NCBI GenBank assembly: GCA_018821435.1 | Contig: JAHJME010000028.1 | Location: forward strand, 1-48,648 | Direction: 5' to 3' | DNA: 48,648 nt | From: Alphaproteobacteria bacterium | GTDB taxonomy: Bacteria; Pseudomonadota; Alphaproteobacteria; Caulobacterales; Caulobacteraceae | Part shown: one piece after another, positions 41,402 to 48,648 of the stretch | Position numbering within the stretch: the stretch's first letter is position 1 | How the letters are laid out: the number at the start of each line of letters is the position of its first letter | The notes under the pieces: model-generated | What the model saw: only the letters and a program-made list of their open reading frames with translations | Databases searched by the model: none | What the model was told of the DNA's origin: nothing | Made by a program: the position numbers and the translations under genes

Positions 41402-43417
41402 CTAGCCGCCGAGGGTCTTGCGGATCCGGAAATAGACCATCTGGCCCACGTCGTACTCGCGTTGGTCCAGGGACGGGGCGCTGCCCGCGTTGCGCGGGCC
41501 GGGGTAGCTGAGCACGGTGCGCCGCAGTCCGCGGCCGGTGACGTTCGGCAGCTCCAGGCGCAGGTTGATGTCCGGCCGCGGCCGATACTCGGCGAAGGGC
41601 CGCACATAGGTGCTGAGCTTGGTCGTCCGCACCTGGTTGTAGCTGTAGGCCGTTTCGCGCCGGCCCCCGAAGGCGTCGACCCCATAGGTCATGTTCCAGG
41701 CCGGGATGTCGTGGACGTAGCTGGCGTTCCACTCCACCGGGCGCAGGTTCGAGATTTCGCGCCGATCGTGGGTGGTCGGGTCCTCGACGCTGGACCAGCG
41801 CTTGGTGACGTCGCCCCGCAGCGTCGCGCCGGTCAGACCGACGTTGGCCAGGGGCACGCTGACCTGGAACTTCAGTTCATCCTTGGTCCCGTCGCCGATG
41901 TTCTCGGGCCGGTCGAAGATGTCGCCGTTGGGGGCGAAGACCGGGCCGCGATCGACCACGTCCTTGAGCTTGTAGTGGCGGAAGGTGAGGGTGGCCGACC
42001 CGGCGCCCCAGAACCGCTGCTCGACCGCCGCCTCGCCAACCCAGGCCTGCTCGGGGTTGAGATCCGGGTTGCCCGCGCTGACGCCGCTTGAATCGCTGAA
42101 GTTGGCGTCGGCGACGAAGTCGTCGAAGTCGAGTTGGCCGACCTCGCGCTCGGCCCGCAGGCGCACCTGGGTGGAGGTCCTTGGCGCCCAGGTGATCGCC
42201 AGGCGCGGCTTCAGATAGCGCAGGGTCTTGCCCAGGACCACGTCGCCGCCGGACGAGATATCCGAGCTTTCGTAGCGGAGCGTGCCGTCCAGGGTCCATT
42301 GGTCGGTGGGCCGCCACACGGCCTTGGCGAAGGCCTGGGTGCGGTCCTCCTGGACCGCCACGTCGGCCGCGGGCAGCACGACGGGCCGGCCGTTCGAGGC
42401 CAGCCGCGTGGCGTTGTCCAGCTTGTTGATCGCGTATTCGCCGCCGGCCTCGAACGACACGCGGTCTGTGGCGCGGTACTTCAGGACGGTCCGGCCGATG
42501 GTCTCGCTGGACTCCCGGCGCAAGGCGAAGTCGCTGGCGATCCCGTTGGTGAAATCGGAATCGATCGCCTGGTTGCGGGTCTGGCGCAGGCCGACGACCT
42601 CCAGCGTGGTCTTGTCGCCGAACTTGCGGGTGAACGTGCCGCCGATCTCCGTGTCGTCCGTGCGGATGTGGTCGACGTTCTGCTCGAAGCCCGGGGTGGG
42701 GCCGGGGATCGAGGTGTTGTCCTCTTCCTTGTACTTCTCGCTGAACAGGCGGCCGTTCAGGCGCACCTTGCCGCCCAGGATCGGGGTCTCGTAGACGCCG
42801 GTGAGCTGGCCGTTCTGGCCGTCGCCTTCCGAGTCGATGTCGACGGGGGTGACCCGGCCGGTCGGCGAGATGCGCACGCCGTGCCCCTTGGCGTCGCCGT
42901 CGTCGATGAAGCCGCCCACCAGCACGCCCAGTTCCCAGCGGCGCGGGCCGATGTCGCCCGAGCCCTCCAGGCGGACGCTGGGGACATGGCGGCCGTCCCA
43001 GCTGTTGTTCAGCGCCGCCGCCGCCACGCCACGGAAGCCGCCGCCGGGCTTGCGCACGATGTTGGCGATCACCGCCTTGCCCTGCATGTCGATGCCGGGC
43101 GCGCCGCCGCGGATCAGGTCGATGCGTTCGATCCGGCTGGCGGGGATCCGCTTCAGCACGCCCTCCAGGTCCTCGGACTTGGTGGCCGGCCGCTCGCCGT
43201 CGATCAGGACGTTGCCGGCCGAGCCTTCGTAGCCGCGCACCGCATCGCCGCTGTCGAGGGTGAAGCCCGGAACGCGGGCGATCATCTCCGACGCATTGGC
43301 CGGCTGGAAGTCGGCGAAGAACGCGGGGGGATAGCTGATCACCCCCTGCTGTGGCGCGACGGCGGGCGTCGGCGCAGCGGCGGCCGCCGCCTGCGCCAGG
43401 ACGTGCAAGATCAGCAT
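41402..43417 (-). CDS. TonB-dependent outer-membrane receptor 1
   Basis: The 671-residue protein starts at ATG 43417 (GGAG about 8 bases upstream). It has a short signal segment, a plug domain (about 35-150, with VPGFTLDSGDAVRGYEGSAG and ERIDLIRGGAPGIDMQGK) and a 22-strand-type beta-barrel (GNPDLNPEQAW, RPRPDINLRLELPN). It imports an unknown substrate, powered by TonB-ExbBD encoded elsewhere. It is a clear paralogue of the receptor at 43.5-45.6 kb. No classical TonB box is recognised by eye. The protein ends in KTLGG rather than the usual aromatic residue. Confidence 0.88.
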   Translation of the reverse strand: MLILHVLAQAAAAAAPTPAVAPQQGVISYPPAFFADFQPANASEMIARVPGFTLDSGDAVRGYEGSAGNVLIDGERPATKSEDLEGVLKRIPASRIERIDLIRGGAPGIDMQGKAVIANIVRKPGGGFRGVAAAALNNSWDGRHVPSVRLEGSGDIGPRRWELGVLVGGFIDDGDAKGHGVRISPTGRVTPVDIDSEGDGQNGQLTGVYETPILGGKVRLNGRLFSEKYKEEDNTSIPGPTPGFEQNVDHIRTDDTEIGGTFTRKFGDKTTLEVVGLRQTRNQAIDSDFTNGIASDFALRRESSETIGRTVLKYRATDRVSFEAGGEYAINKLDNATRLASNGRPVVLPAADVAVQEDRTQAFAKAVWRPTDQWTLDGTLRYESSDISSGGDVVLGKTLRYLKPRLAITWAPRTSTQVRLRAEREVGQLDFDDFVADANFSDSSGVSAGNPDLNPEQAWVGEAAVEQRFWGAGSATLTFRHYKLKDVVDRGPVFAPNGDIFDRPENIGDGTKDELKFQVSVPLANVGLTGATLRGDVTKRWSSVEDPTTHDRREISNLRPVEWNASYVHDIPAWNMTYGVDAFGGRRETAYSYNQVRTTKLSTYVRPFAEYRPRPDINLRLELPNVTGRGLRRTVLSYPGPRNAGSAPSLDQREYDVGQMVYFRIRKTLGG

Positions 43418-43464
43418 CGAAGTCTCTCCCTCGCAGGAGACCTGGCCCACGGCCGTGCTTCGAG

Positions 43465-43489
43465 GCGAGTTAAATGCTTGTAAGGTGGA
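43465..43489. promoter_or_regulatory. 25-base conserved upstream element, receptor 1
   Basis: Positions 43465-43489 match 45631-45655 in 22 of 25 bases (GCGAGTTAAATG, three variable bases, then GTAAGGTGGA). Both lie about 48-55 bases upstream of the paralogous receptor genes. This suggests a shared regulator site or promoter rather than random drift after duplication. Confidence 0.65.
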
Positions 43490-43542
43490 CGAATTCTCGC
43501 CGATTCAGCCGTTGGTCGAGGGTTTCGGCCGTTCGTCGCGCG

Positions 43543-45576
43543 TCATCCGCCGAAGGTGTGCCGGACCCGCATGAAGACACTGCGGCCGGGCTTCAGGTTG
43601 CGGTCGTCGGTGAAGTCCAGGCGGCCGGCGCCGCGCGGGCCGTCATATTGCTTGGTGGCGATCCGGATGCCGCGCCCGGTCCAGTTCTGGACCTCCAGCC
43701 GAAGCACGGTCTGCGGCTGCAGGCGCTTTTCCAGCCAGGTCCCCAGGTAGCCGTTGTGCAGCTTGACGTCGGAGATGAAGTTGTAGCGGTACGAGGTCTG
43801 GGACCAGCCGGAGAAGTAGTCGGCGCCGACCGCCAGGCCGTACCGCGGCAGGTCCTGGCTGTAGTGGACCTCCCACTCCAGCGGGCGCAGCCTGGAGATC
43901 GCGCGACTTTCGAACGTCGTGGGGTCGGTCACGTCGGACCAGCGCTTGTTGATCTCGCCGCGCAGCAGGCCGCCTTGCCAGCCCAGCGGGGCGCTGGGCA
44001 CGGTGAAGGTGGCGATCAGTTCATCCTTGGTCCCGTCGCCGATGTTGGTGGGCTGGTCGAAGACCTGGCCGCTCGGCAGGAAGACCGGGCCCCGGTCGAT
44101 GACGTCCTTCAGTTCGGAGTGGCGGAAGGTCAGCGTGACCGCGCCGCTCTTCCAGAACCGCTGCTCGATGGCGCCCTCGGCGACCCAGGCCTGCTGGGGA
44201 TTGAGGTCGGGGTTGCCGGCGCTGACGCCGGTGCCGGCGGTGAAGTCCGAGCCGGCGACGAAATCGTCGAAGTCCAGCTGGCCCACCACGCGCTCGACCC
44301 GCGCCCGAAGCTGGGTGTTGGGCCGGACGTCCCAGCTCACCGCCACGCGCGGCTTCAGGAACTGCAGCTTCTTCTCCAGCACCACATCGCCGTCAGAGGA
44401 GATCTTCGAGGCCTCGAAGCGCAGGGTGGAGTCGATGGTCCAGGCGCTGGCGGGGCGCCAGATCGCCTTGGCGAAGACCTCGCCGCGGGTCTCCTCGACC
44501 GTGACGTCCGCCGCCGGGATGGTCTGGGCCACGCCGTTCTCGAAAGCCGACGAGCGGCTGTCCAGCTTGTTGAGCGCGCCTTCGACGCCGGCCTCGAACG
44601 ACAGCTTGGGCGACCACTGGTGCTTCAGCACGCCCCGGCCGATGCTTTCGCTGACGTCGCGCTTGTTGCGGAACTCGCTGGTGTCGCCGCTGCCCGCCCG
44701 GAACAGGTCGAAGGCGTGGAAATCCTCGTCGGTCCGCAGCCCCACCAGCTCCAGCCGGGTCTTGGCGCCGAAGTCGCGGTTGTAGCGGGCCCCCAGCTCG
44801 GTCTGGAACTCGTCGTAGGGCGAGACGATGTTGTCGGGCTTGCGATCGACGGGCGTGGTGTAGGTGGTGGTGTCCTCGCTCTTCCAGCTGTCCCAGAACA
44901 GCCTGGCGTTCACCGAGATGCGGCCGCCGGCCAGGGGCTGTGAATAGGCGCCGCTGAGGATCTGCTGCAGGCCGTCCTGCTCGGACTGGTGGCGGCTCTG
45001 GCGCAGGATCGTGCCGTCGGGCTTGAAGCGCACGCGGGGGCCGAACTGGCCGCCGTCGTCGTTGCCGTATCCGTAGCGGGCCAGGGCTTCCCAGGTGCGG
45101 GTCCCGTCGCCGCCGGACAGCTCGACGCGCATGCCGTGCATGTTGCGCCCGTCCCAGAGGTGGTTGTTGGCCACGGCGAACAGGCCGCGGAAGCTCGCGC
45201 CCGACTTCTTGATCACGTTGGCGATGACGGTCTTGCCCTGCATGTCGATGCCGGGGGCGCCGCCGCGGATGATGTCGATGCGCTCGATCTGGGCGATCGG
45301 GATGCGGGTCAGGATCTGGTCGAGGGTGTCGGTCTTGCTGGTGGGCCGCTGGCCGTCGACGATCACATTGCCGGCGGCGCCTTCGAACCCGCGCACCGAA
45401 TCGCCGGTCTCCAGGCTGAAGCCGGGGATACGGGCCAGCATCTCGTTGGCGTTGGCCACCTGCTGGCCGGCGAAGAAGCTGGTCGGGTAGCTGATCACCC
45501 CTTGCTGCGTCGGCGCGACAGCGGCGGGGGGCGAGGCGGCGACGGCCGCCTGGGCCAGGATTGTCGCGATCAGCAT
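43543..45576 (-). CDS. TonB-dependent outer-membrane receptor 2
   Basis: The 677-residue protein starts at ATG 45576 (GGGGAG about 8 bases upstream) rather than at the GTG 9 bases earlier. Signal, plug and barrel domains parallel those of receptor 1, for example IPGFSLETGDSVRGFEGAAG, ERIDIIRGGAPGIDMQGK and GNPDLNPQQAW. Plug and barrel motifs are conserved but surface-loop regions differ strongly, which fits duplication followed by change in substrate. No TonB box is obvious. It ends in HTFGG. The substrate is unknown and no sigma/anti-sigma pair is adjacent. Confidence 0.88.
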   Translation of the reverse strand: MLIATILAQAAVAASPPAAVAPTQQGVISYPTSFFAGQQVANANEMLARIPGFSLETGDSVRGFEGAAGNVIVDGQRPTSKTDTLDQILTRIPIAQIERIDIIRGGAPGIDMQGKTVIANVIKKSGASFRGLFAVANNHLWDGRNMHGMRVELSGGDGTRTWEALARYGYGNDDGGQFGPRVRFKPDGTILRQSRHQSEQDGLQQILSGAYSQPLAGGRISVNARLFWDSWKSEDTTTYTTPVDRKPDNIVSPYDEFQTELGARYNRDFGAKTRLELVGLRTDEDFHAFDLFRAGSGDTSEFRNKRDVSESIGRGVLKHQWSPKLSFEAGVEGALNKLDSRSSAFENGVAQTIPAADVTVEETRGEVFAKAIWRPASAWTIDSTLRFEASKISSDGDVVLEKKLQFLKPRVAVSWDVRPNTQLRARVERVVGQLDFDDFVAGSDFTAGTGVSAGNPDLNPQQAWVAEGAIEQRFWKSGAVTLTFRHSELKDVIDRGPVFLPSGQVFDQPTNIGDGTKDELIATFTVPSAPLGWQGGLLRGEINKRWSDVTDPTTFESRAISRLRPLEWEVHYSQDLPRYGLAVGADYFSGWSQTSYRYNFISDVKLHNGYLGTWLEKRLQPQTVLRLEVQNWTGRGIRIATKQYDGPRGAGRLDFTDDRNLKPGRSVFMRVRHTFGG

Positions 45577-45630
45577 GAAACTCACTCCCCAGAACTCGCG
45601 GGCAGAACTGGCCCGGCGGGGTGCTTTGGA

Positions 45631-45655
45631 GCGAGTTAAATGGCCGTAAGGTGGA
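45631..45655. promoter_or_regulatory. 25-base conserved upstream element, receptor 2
   Basis: Copy of the element at 43465-43489 with three differences, at bases 13-15. It lies 54 bases before ATG 45576. Similarity continues a little on the coding-proximal side (GTGCTT, TGGCCC). Confidence 0.65.
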
Positions 45656-45683
45656 TTAAATCGGGGACAGGTTTGCCTTCAAA

Positions 45684-45713
45684 CGAACCTCCCCCGCGCA
45701 GCGGGGAGGTTCG
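45684..45713. repeat. Solo hairpin between TldD and receptor 2 genes
   Basis: CGAACCTCCCC (45684-45694) pairs with GGGGAGGTTCG (45703-45713) over 11 bp with an 8-base loop. It is another member of the dispersed CTCCCC hairpin family and lies just after the tldD stop. Confidence 0.75.
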
Positions 45714-45721
45714 CGAGTCGC

Positions 45722-47152
45722 CTAGACTGCGGTGCCGCCCACCGTCAGGCCGGTGATCTTCAGCGAGGGCTGGCCCACGCCGACCGGCACGCTCTGGCCG
45801 GCCTTGCCGCAGACGCCGACGCCGGGATCGAAGTCGAAGTCGTCGCCGATCATGGTCACACGGGTCAGGGCTGACGGGCCGTCGCCGATCAGGGTGGCGC
45901 CCTTCACCGGGACCGTGATCTTGCCGTCCTCGATCAGGTAGGCCTCGGTGCACTGGAAGACGAACTTGCCGTTGGTGATGTCCACCTGGCCGCCGCCGAA
46001 GTTGGCGCAGTAGAGGCCGCGCTTGGTCGAGGCGATCATCTCGGCCTGGGTGTGGCTGCCGCCCAGCATCGCGGTGTTGGTCATCCGCGGCATGGGCATG
46101 TGGGCATAGGACTGGCGGCGCGCATTGCCGGTGGGCGACAGGCCCATCAGCCGCGCGCTCATCCGGTCGTGCATGTAGCCGACCAGGATGCCGTCCTCGA
46201 TCAGGATGGTCCGCTCGGTGGGCGTGCCCTCGTCGTCGACGGTCAGCGAGCCGCGCCGGCCGGGCAGGGTGCCGTCGTCGAACACCGTGACGCCCTTGGC
46301 CGCCACCCGCTCGCCGATCTTGCCGGAGAAGGCCGAGGTGCCCTTGCGGTTGAAGTCGCCTTCCAGACCGTGGCCAACGGCCTCGTGCAGCAGCACGCCG
46401 TTCCAGCCCGGACCCAGGACCACGTCCATCTCGCCGGCGGGGCAGGGGACCGCGTCCAGGTTGGTCAGGGCCTGGCGCAGCGCCTCGTCCACCTGGGCCT
46501 GCCACTTGTCGGGGGTGATCCAGGCCTCGAAGCCGGCGCGGCCGCCGGCGCCGGTGTAGCCGTTCTCGCGCTTGCCATCGCGCTCGACCGTCACCTGGAC
46601 GTTGACGCGGCACAGGGGCCGGACGTCGCGGATCAGCCGGCCGTCGGCGCGCAGGATCTCCACGGTGCGGCGCTCGCCGGCGATGGAGGCCATGACCTGG
46701 ACGATGCGGGGGTCGCGGGCGCGGGCCCAGGCGTCGATCTCCTCCAGCAGCGCGACCTTGTCGGAGAAGTCGGGGGAGGAGAGCGGGTTCTCCTCGCCGT
46801 AGAGCTTGGCGTTGGTGGCGCGGGGCGCCTCGGCGGCGACGCCGGCGTACCCACGCTTGGCCAGGCGGGCGGAGTCGGCGGCGCGGCGGATCGCCGCTTC
46901 CGAGATTTCCGAGGCGTGCGCGTAGCCGGTGGTCTCGCCCGCCACCACACGGAGGCCGAAACCCTCGGTGGCGTCGTAGGCGGCGGACTTCAGCCGGCCG
47001 TCGTCGAACAGGAACGATTCGCTCTCGGAGCGTTCGACGAACAGCTCCCCGTCGTCGGCGCCTTGCAGCGCCTCGCCCAGGATTTCACGGGCGCGGTTCG
47101 GATCGACGCCGACGGAGTCGAGGATCGAGGGAGCGGGGACAGGAGCGTTCAT
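45722..47152 (-). CDS. tldD: TldD, catalytic subunit of the TldD/TldE metalloprotease
   Basis: The 476-residue protein has the TldD zinc motif HEAVGHGLEGD at 256-266 (His256, Glu257, His261). A further Cys-containing loop (VGVCGKAGQSVPVGVGQPSLKI) near the end is a TldD hallmark. It forms a heterodimer with PmbA/TldE, whose gene lies at 1.2-2.5 kb. Only the TldD subunit holds the metal. The protease cleaves small unfolded peptides and helps process some modified peptides and antitoxins. The length matches E. coli TldD. Upstream is the co-directional DUF3140 gene. Confidence 0.93.
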   Translation of the reverse strand: MNAPVPAPSILDSVGVDPNRAREILGEALQGADDGELFVERSESESFLFDDGRLKSAAYDATEGFGLRVVAGETTGYAHASEISEAAIRRAADSARLAKRGYAGVAAEAPRATNAKLYGEENPLSSPDFSDKVALLEEIDAWARARDPRIVQVMASIAGERRTVEILRADGRLIRDVRPLCRVNVQVTVERDGKRENGYTGAGGRAGFEAWITPDKWQAQVDEALRQALTNLDAVPCPAGEMDVVLGPGWNGVLLHEAVGHGLEGDFNRKGTSAFSGKIGERVAAKGVTVFDDGTLPGRRGSLTVDDEGTPTERTILIEDGILVGYMHDRMSARLMGLSPTGNARRQSYAHMPMPRMTNTAMLGGSHTQAEMIASTKRGLYCANFGGGQVDITNGKFVFQCTEAYLIEDGKITVPVKGATLIGDGPSALTRVTMIGDDFDFDPGVGVCGKAGQSVPVGVGQPSLKITGLTVGGTAV

Positions 47153-47197
47153 GGGGCAAAGATAGGCATGCGGAGCGCGGGCGTCACCCGTGACGTG

Positions 47198-47542
47198 TCA
47201 GCGCTTCAAAGGATCGTGCGCCCAGTTCATCAGGCTCCAGCGCCAGCGGGTGTCGGCCACGTCGCCCCAGGGGCGCTGCGCCAGGTGGCGGCGGTGGAAG
47301 CCGATGACCTTCTTCATATGGCGGTAGTCGGCGTCGGTCAGGTCGGCGACGGGGGTGTCGCGGATCGCCAGGATTCGCCTCGCCGACTGGCGGCCGACCG
47401 ATTCGCTCTCGCCCTTGCGGACCATGCCGACCTTGCGGCTCTGCGGCGTCTTGAGCCACGCGCGCAGCTCCGCCTGCGTCAAGTTGGCCAGGCGGGCGAA
47501 CTCCGTGCGGATATCGGCCTCGTCTCCGGGGCTCAGGTGCAT
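47198..47542 (-). CDS. DUF3140 family protein
   Basis: The 114-residue protein matches DUF3140, with EFARLANLTQAELRAWLKTP, SRKVGMVRKGESESVGRQSARRI and DADYRHMKKVIGFHRRHLAQRPWGDVADTRWRWSLMNWAHDP. The Trp/His-rich C-terminal block is the family core. ATG 47542 is the start that matches the family. There is no signal or membrane segment. The function is unknown. It is divergent from coxB, with a 209-base intergenic region that shows no other feature I can support. Confidence 0.8.
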   Translation of the reverse strand: MHLSPGDEADIRTEFARLANLTQAELRAWLKTPQSRKVGMVRKGESESVGRQSARRILAIRDTPVADLTDADYRHMKKVIGFHRRHLAQRPWGDVADTRWRWSLMNWAHDPLKR

Positions 47543-47751
47543 CAAAACCGCCTTCGGATAACAGGGTGTCGCGCGCACCCGCCCTGTAAGGGCTCCCAAC
47601 GCCTTGGCAAGCCCCAGGGATGCGCGTATGGACCGCCGCGAAGGGGCCGGTCGGGCGGTGCGAAAGCCACGTCCGCGCGTCCCGTTCCGAAGTCGTCGGA
47701 GGCTTCCCGCCTGTATCGCGGGGCGCCGCCGGCCAGAGAGACCGAGGGGAC

Positions 47752-48648
47752 ATGAAGTCGAGCTTTCACGGATTGCGGACGCGGGCCGCCGGAGCCCTCA
47801 CGGGCGCGGCGACGGCGTTCTGGGGCGCGGCGGCGATGGCCGCCGACAAGTTCGGCCAGCCGACGGACGGCGCGATCGACCTGCAGCCGGGCGTAACGCC
47901 GCTGCGCGAGGACGCCATCTGGTTCCACAACATGATCCTGATGCCGATCATCACGGTCATCACGCTGTTCGTGGCCGGGCTGCTGCTCTGGGTGATCATC
48001 CGCTACAACAAGCGGTCCAATCCGGTGCCGGCGAAGTTCAGCCACAACACGGCGATCGAGGTCGCGTGGACGCTGATCCCGGTGCTGATCCTGGTCTTCA
48101 TCTCGATCTTCTCGTTCAGGCTGCTGTTCGCCTACAACGACATGCCGAAGCCCGACCTGACCATCAAGGCGACGGGCTACCAGTGGTACTGGGGCTATGA
48201 ATATCCCGACCAGAAGATCGGCGAGTTCATCTCGAACATCCTTCCGGAAGATCAGGCCAAGGCGAAGGGCGAGCCCTACAAGCTGGCCGTCACCGAGCCG
48301 CTTTATGTGCCGATCAACAAGGTGGTGCGGGTCCAGGTGACCGGCGCCGACGTGATCCACGCCTTCGCCGTCCCGTCCTTCGGCATCATCATCGACGCCG
48401 TGCCGGGCCGCCTGAACGAAATGTGGTTCAAGGCCGACCGCCTGGGCACCTACTACGGCAACTGCCGCGAGCTGTGCGGGATCGATCACGCGTTCATGCC
48501 GATCGAGGTCCGGGTCGTGACCCAGGCGCAGTTCGACGCGTGGGTCGCCACCAAGGGCGGGGCCAAGCCGGGCGCCGTGGTCGCGGTTCCCGCGGCTCCG
48601 GTCGCGGCTGACGCCGCCGCCGCGGGCCAGCCGGCCGCCGCGACCGCG
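47752..48648 (+). CDS. coxB: CoxB (CtaC), cytochrome c oxidase subunit II, truncated by the window end
   Basis: The visible 299 residues begin at ATG 47752 behind GAGGGGA and run to the end of the window without a stop. A signal segment (about 10-30) is followed by two membrane helices (about 62-84 and 104-125). The periplasmic cupredoxin domain has aromatic QWYWGYEYP (144-152). CuA ligands are His203, Cys238, Cys242, His246 and Met249 in NCRELCGIDHAFMP. It accepts electrons from cytochrome c and passes them to heme a in subunit I. An unusual Ala/Pro-rich tail starts near 270. coxA is expected just downstream. Confidence 0.95.
   Translation, partial: MKSSFHGLRTRAAGALTGAATAFWGAAAMAADKFGQPTDGAIDLQPGVTPLREDAIWFHNMILMPIITVITLFVAGLLLWVIIRYNKRSNPVPAKFSHNTAIEVAWTLIPVLILVFISIFSFRLLFAYNDMPKPDLTIKATGYQWYWGYEYPDQKIGEFISNILPEDQAKAKGEPYKLAVTEPLYVPINKVVRVQVTGADVIHAFAVPSFGIIIDAVPGRLNEMWFKADRLGTYYGNCRELCGIDHAFMPIEVRVVTQAQFDAWVATKGGAKPGAVVAVPAAPVAADAAAAGQPAAATA

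Noticed and set aside
41402..45576. Metal-uptake or siderophore island
   Set aside because: No siderophore enzymes, sigma/anti-sigma pair or Fur-like box were recognised beside the receptors, so the substrate is left open.

Overview
This 48.6-kb window is a GC-rich, densely packed alphaproteobacterial chromosome segment. The gene families (DUF4170, PEPxxWA-CTERM, plant-type GshA, TonB receptors next to TldD and CoxB, a PagL-like outer-membrane protein) and a CtrA-like site point to Caulobacteraceae (Caulobacter, Phenylobacterium or a relative). I cannot fix the genus by eye. Most of the window is ordinary core and accessory chromosome. I see no prophage, CRISPR array, rRNA or tRNA. About 50 protein genes alternate in short divergent and convergent blocks.

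Layout. 0-5 kb (minus strand): DUF4170, a CysQ-like phosphatase, PmbA/TldE, a DUF559 nuclease-fold gene inside long inverted repeats, a MAPEG membrane protein and UbiD. 5-19.5 kb: a small acidic protein with a PagL-like lipid A deacylase, an RTX protein, the exported DUF1800/DUF1501 pair, a lipocalin, two YjbR or YdeI-type small proteins, an OmpA-like/Pal-like pair, a methyltransferase, a Tat-exported gamma-glutamyltransferase, a VirJ-like hydrolase, and an S1C protease with an uncommon N-terminal half. 19.5-25.8 kb: a hybrid histidine kinase, a LuxR-type regulator, a PEPxxWA-CTERM protein behind a perfect 18-bp palindrome, and a TetR regulator with a fatty-acid desaturase. 25.8-31 kb: UbiA, a leader region with a 19-aa open frame, an ABC exporter, a 49-aa acidic protein and an S9 peptidase. 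31-36 kb: a second DUF559 gene between two 139-bp palindromic elements, a YcaQ-type DNA glycosylase, PPK2 and a small envelope operon. 36-48.6 kb: RsmE, GshA, a CYTH protein, DUF427, a POT transporter, a tandem pair of TonB-dependent receptors, TldD, DUF3140 and the start of CoxB (cut by the window end).

Connections. TldD and PmbA/TldE, the two halves of one protease, lie at opposite ends of the window. UbiD and UbiA act on successive ubiquinone steps but are 21 kb apart. Envelope functions dominate: lipid A, RTX, OmpA and Pal proteins, TonB receptors, and Tat or lipoprotein exports.

The strongest candidate for something undescribed is the repeated association of small DUF559 (Vsr/PD-(D/E)XK-like) nuclease genes with palindromic repeats. 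Both DUF559 genes are bracketed by long repeats: 49/51-bp inverted repeats in one case, two 139-bp compound palindromes in the other. The same hairpin core is scattered elsewhere as solo copies. This resembles the REP/RAYT arrangement but with a nuclease in place of the Y1 transposase. A second candidate is a LuxR-type regulator facing a promoter whose palindrome is centred about 61-62 bp upstream of the predicted transcription start of a PEPxxWA-CTERM surface protein.
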